Positions 61,409 through 64,000 of a stretch of 64,000 nucleotides of DNA are shown one piece after another. Each line of letters opens with the position of its first letter. Positions within the stretch are counted from its first letter, which is position 1. The position numbers were made by a program, and so were the translations under genes. Under the pieces are notes generated by a model. The model was not told the origin of the DNA and did no database searches. It saw only the letters and a program-made list of their open reading frames with translations. The DNA is from Pontibacter ummariensis (GTDB taxonomy: Bacteria > Bacteroidota > Bacteroidia > Cytophagales > Hymenobacteraceae): NCBI RefSeq assembly GCF_900188175.1, contig NZ_FZOQ01000010.1, positions 1 through 64,000 of the forward strand, read 5' to 3'.

Positions 61409-64000
61409 TTAGAAAGTGATTTGTGCGCCCAGTGCAAAGTTTCTGGTGGTAGGGTACACGTTCAGGTCGCCATAGCCCGGAGTCAGACCAATCACCCCCA
61501 CCGATGCAGGGTCAAGACCTGTGTAACCAGTTATAGTGAACACATTTCTCACAGATCCATAAATTCTCAGGTTACTGATAAGATCAGAACCAAGTCTTGG
61601 CGACCAGCCGAGTGTCAGGTTGTCGAGTTTCACAAAGTCACCGTCTTCCAGGAAGTAGTCAGTGATAACCTTACCGGACTTGATGTGGTCGTTGCGATCG
61701 TAAGCGTCTTTCAGCAGGTTAGTGCTTGCCTCACCCTGCAAGCCATAGTACATCTGGTACAGGTTCAGGATCTGGTAGTCGAAGCGGCCACGGAAGAACA
61801 CAGACAGGTCGAAGGTCTTGTACTTCACGGAGTGAGACCAGCCCATTTCGAAGCGTGGAGCACCGTTCCCGATATAAGTTCTGTCTCTGTCGCGGTTCGC
61901 CTGAATGTTGTTACCGCTGGCACGCAGCTTCTCGGTACCTTCTTTGCCGTCTTTCCATACCAGGATGTTGCCATCTTCGTCCACACCCGCATACTTGTAG
62001 CCATAGAAGGCTCCTAGCTCAGTGTTGTCCTCCAATCTGTAAGCAGGGCCTGGGTTACCTGGAGAAGGAAGGTTCTGTAGATCAATGTAGTTTGCCTGAT
62101 AGGTGTCGTTAGACCATGACCCCAGCTTCGCTTTTGTATAAGACCCCGTAAAGGAAGTCACATAGTTGAAGTCATTCGTTGCTATTGGATTCCAGTTCAG
62201 GGCCATTTCTAAACCTTTAGAGCTGGTAGTACCCACGTTCACGAACATTCTTTCGTGCAGGTATGGCGGAACTGGTACGCGGTATTCCGAAATCAGGTCG
62301 CTGCTTCGGCGGTCAAACGCATCGATGCTACCGCTTAACTTATTGCCAAACAGGGCGAAGTCTATACCCACGTTATAGGCAATGGCCTTCTCCCAACGCA
62401 AACCAGGATTGTAGTTGTTTCCGGGGCCATATACCTGTATCCACTCCCCCTCATCATTCTGATATCTGCCATATCCCTGGTAGCGCTGCATAGCAGTGTA
62501 TCTATTAAAGCCAGAGCGGCCGGTCACACCGTAGGAGGCACGCAGTTTCAGGTCGTTAATTACCTCAACCCCCTGCAGACCTGGCAGATTAGAGATGCGC
62601 CAGGCAGCGGACACCGCCGGGAACAGACCCCACTTATTTTCAACACCAAACTTCGTGTTACCCTCGTAACGGAAAGATCCGGTTAAGAAATAAGTATCGT
62701 CGAAGTCGTAATTCAAGCGGCCGAGGAAAGCGATCGTTTTCTCTTTGCTTCTCCAGGAACCCATGCCCAGACGGCCTTTTTCATCCCTGTTCCAGCTACC
62801 GGCATCGATGTTGTCATACCCAAAGGCATCAGACGGGAAGTTAGCGTTTTCAGCATAGAAACCGTTGAGGTTCGACTCCTGGTAAGAGTAACCGCCGAGC
62901 ACCCGGATGTCGTGCTTGCCTATAGTGGCGTTGTAGTTATTCAACCACTCAAAAACATAGTCTACCCAGTTCTCATTTTCCAGGCGGGCACGGCCTATGC
63001 GCTCGTTGTGGATTGACTCTGCTGCTTTGGAAGTATAGTATTCGCGTCTGTACTCATCGTGTCCCTGGCGCGCCATCTTTACTTCTGTGCTCAGGTTGTC
63101 CAGGATATTCAACTTGGCGTTCACATCCACGATAGAGTACTCCTGGTCGGCCCCGTTCTCTCTTGCGAGCAGGTCTTGCACGGGGTTATAAGTATCATAC
63201 CCTCTGATGGTGTTATACATACCAGGATTGGTCGGATCCATGATCGGGATAGTAGGGTTCAGCTTAACCGCCTGCTGGAAGGCTCCATAGTTGGTGTATT
63301 CCTCGTCAGCAACTCTATAGGATATATTACCTCCTACCTCTAAGCGGCCTTTAAGCGCGATTTGCAGGAAGCTTGCCCGTAACCCATACTCTTTTCGATC
63401 GGAGGCAATATCAATACCCTCCTTGGTTCTGTACTGGCCTGAAAGGCGGAACACCGTGTTCTCGTTACCGCCACTAACTGCTATAGAGTGGTTCTGCCCG
63501 AAGTTATCCTCCCGCAGCAGTTCGTCGTACCAGTTTACTCTGGCTCCCAGGTCCGTGTCTCTTTTACGCTCCAGGAACTCCTCAGCAGAAAGAATATCCG
63601 GCTTGGCGGCTACCTGGTCATGCTCAACGTACCCATCATAGGTTACAGCTACCTTTCCGGCCTTTCCTCGCTTCGTTTGAACCAGGACAACGCCGTTGGC
63701 ACCCCTGGAACCGTAAATGGCAGCTGCCGCCGCATCCCGTAGAATAGAAATAGACTCGATGTCCTGCTGTGCCAGGTTTCGCAAATCGCCTCCAGGCAGG
63801 CCGTCGATCACAATCAGCGGTCCGTTACCTGATGAAAGCGAGGAAGCACCGCGCAGCTGTATGCTGGCCCCGTTGTTTGGGTCGGCTGAAGCAGGGTTAG
63901 AAACTGTAACACCCGCTACCTTGCCTTCAATCATTTGTAAGGGGCTGTTAAAAGCGCCTTTCTGGAAGTCTTCGCTCGTAACTGTGGTTACAGCACTCGT
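61409..64000 (-). CDS. SusC-family TonB-dependent transporter, 5' end outside window
   Basis: 863 residues visible; the reading frame stays open to the right edge (codons TSAVTTVTSEDF lie above the first ATG), so the signal peptide and the start of the plug are missing only because the window ends. Plug signatures MIEGKVAGVTVSNPASADP, GPLIVIDGLPGGDLRNLAQQ and DIESISILRDAAAAAIYGSR, followed by the beta-barrel ending in GAQITF. First visible gene of the third locus; its promoter and any regulator are not seen. Confidence 0.95.
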   Translation of the reverse strand, partial: TSAVTTVTSEDFQKGAFNSPLQMIEGKVAGVTVSNPASADPNNGASIQLRGASSLSSGNGPLIVIDGLPGGDLRNLAQQDIESISILRDAAAAAIYGSRGANGVVLVQTKRGKAGKVAVTYDGYVEHDQVAAKPDILSAEEFLERKRDTDLGARVNWYDELLREDNFGQNHSIAVSGGNENTVFRLSGQYRTKEGIDIASDRKEYGLRASFLQIALKGRLEVGGNISYRVADEEYTNYGAFQQAVKLNPTIPIMDPTNPGMYNTIRGYDTYNPVQDLLARENGADQEYSIVDVNAKLNILDNLSTEVKMARQGHDEYRREYYTSKAAESIHNERIGRARLENENWVDYVFEWLNNYNATIGKHDIRVLGGYSYQESNLNGFYAENANFPSDAFGYDNIDAGSWNRDEKGRLGMGSWRSKEKTIAFLGRLNYDFDDTYFLTGSFRYEGNTKFGVENKWGLFPAVSAAWRISNLPGLQGVEVINDLKLRASYGVTGRSGFNRYTAMQRYQGYGRYQNDEGEWIQVYGPGNNYNPGLRWEKAIAYNVGIDFALFGNKLSGSIDAFDRRSSDLISEYRVPVPPYLHERMFVNVGTTSSKGLEMALNWNPIATNDFNYVTSFTGSYTKAKLGSWSNDTYQANYIDLQNLPSPGNPGPAYRLEDNTELGAFYGYKYAGVDEDGNILVWKDGKEGTEKLRASGNNIQANRDRDRTYIGNGAPRFEMGWSHSVKYKTFDLSVFFRGRFDYQILNLYQMYYGLQGEASTNLLKDAYDRNDHIKSGKVITDYFLEDGDFVKLDNLTLGWSPRLGSDLISNLRIYGSVRNVFTITGYTGLDPASVGVIGLTPGYGDLNVYPTTRNFALGAQITF

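Overview
The window reads as chromosome of a Bacteroidota bacterium, most likely a Cytophagales/Hymenobacteraceae-type organism (Pontibacter or a relative; this is inference from overall protein character, not from a marker gene). It has three SusC/SusD outer-membrane pairs, almost every gene carries a signal peptide or lipoprotein signal, and Bacteroidota-type -7 boxes (TAnnTTTG) are visible. I saw no tRNA, rRNA, insertion sequence, phage or CRISPR. Nearly all of it is glycan-utilisation genes.

Region 1 (149-21404, all minus strand) is best explained as a peptidoglycan / N-acetylmuramic acid (MurNAc) salvage locus. In transcription order it holds a NamZ-type exo-muramidase (DUF1343), SusC/SusD, a DUF187 (GHL10, DigH-like) hydrolase, a GH9 enzyme followed in the -1 frame by a NodB-type deacetylase, a metallophosphoesterase-PQQ propeller protein, a NagZ-type GH3 fused to a beta-lactamase-fold amidase-like domain, MurQ etherase, a sodium:solute symporter and an FAD/4Fe-4S D-lactate dehydrogenase. 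The set parallels the namZ-nagZ-amiE-murQ group of Bacillus subtilis and adds a way to burn the D-lactate that MurQ releases. The GH9/deacetylase junction has all the parts of a programmed -1 frameshift: a Shine-Dalgarno-like box, A AAA AAG directly before the stop, and a 3' hairpin. This is the most notable feature of the window.

Region 2 (22016-53035) looks like a multi-operon host- or eukaryote-glycan (N-glycan/mannan) locus. It contains a lone GH92 alpha-mannosidase (+). A long minus-strand operon follows: SusC/SusD, esterase, two GH29 fucosidases, GH35 beta-galactosidase, GH3, a CBM9-like protein, a Tat-exported TIM-barrel protein and a sialidase-fold protein. Next come a LacI-family regulator, a glycosylasparaginase-CutC pair that overlaps by 20 bp, and a plus-strand mannan operon (GH92, EEP phosphatase/nuclease, GH76, GH125). 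Palindromes with an AAAGCGCTT or AAACGTTT core recur in the non-coding gaps and are candidate sites for the LacI-family regulator.

Region 3 (53250-64000, minus strand) is a third locus: SusC (cut by the window edge), SusD, a large FG-GAP/ASPIC-UnbV protein and two GH43 enzymes, probably for an arabinose- or xylose-containing polysaccharide.

Each of the three susD genes is followed at once by an intrinsic-terminator-like hairpin, which suggests that SusCD output is set above that of the downstream enzymes. Starts were moved inward from the longest open frame where the first ATG (or, in one case, a GTG) sits at a signal peptide.
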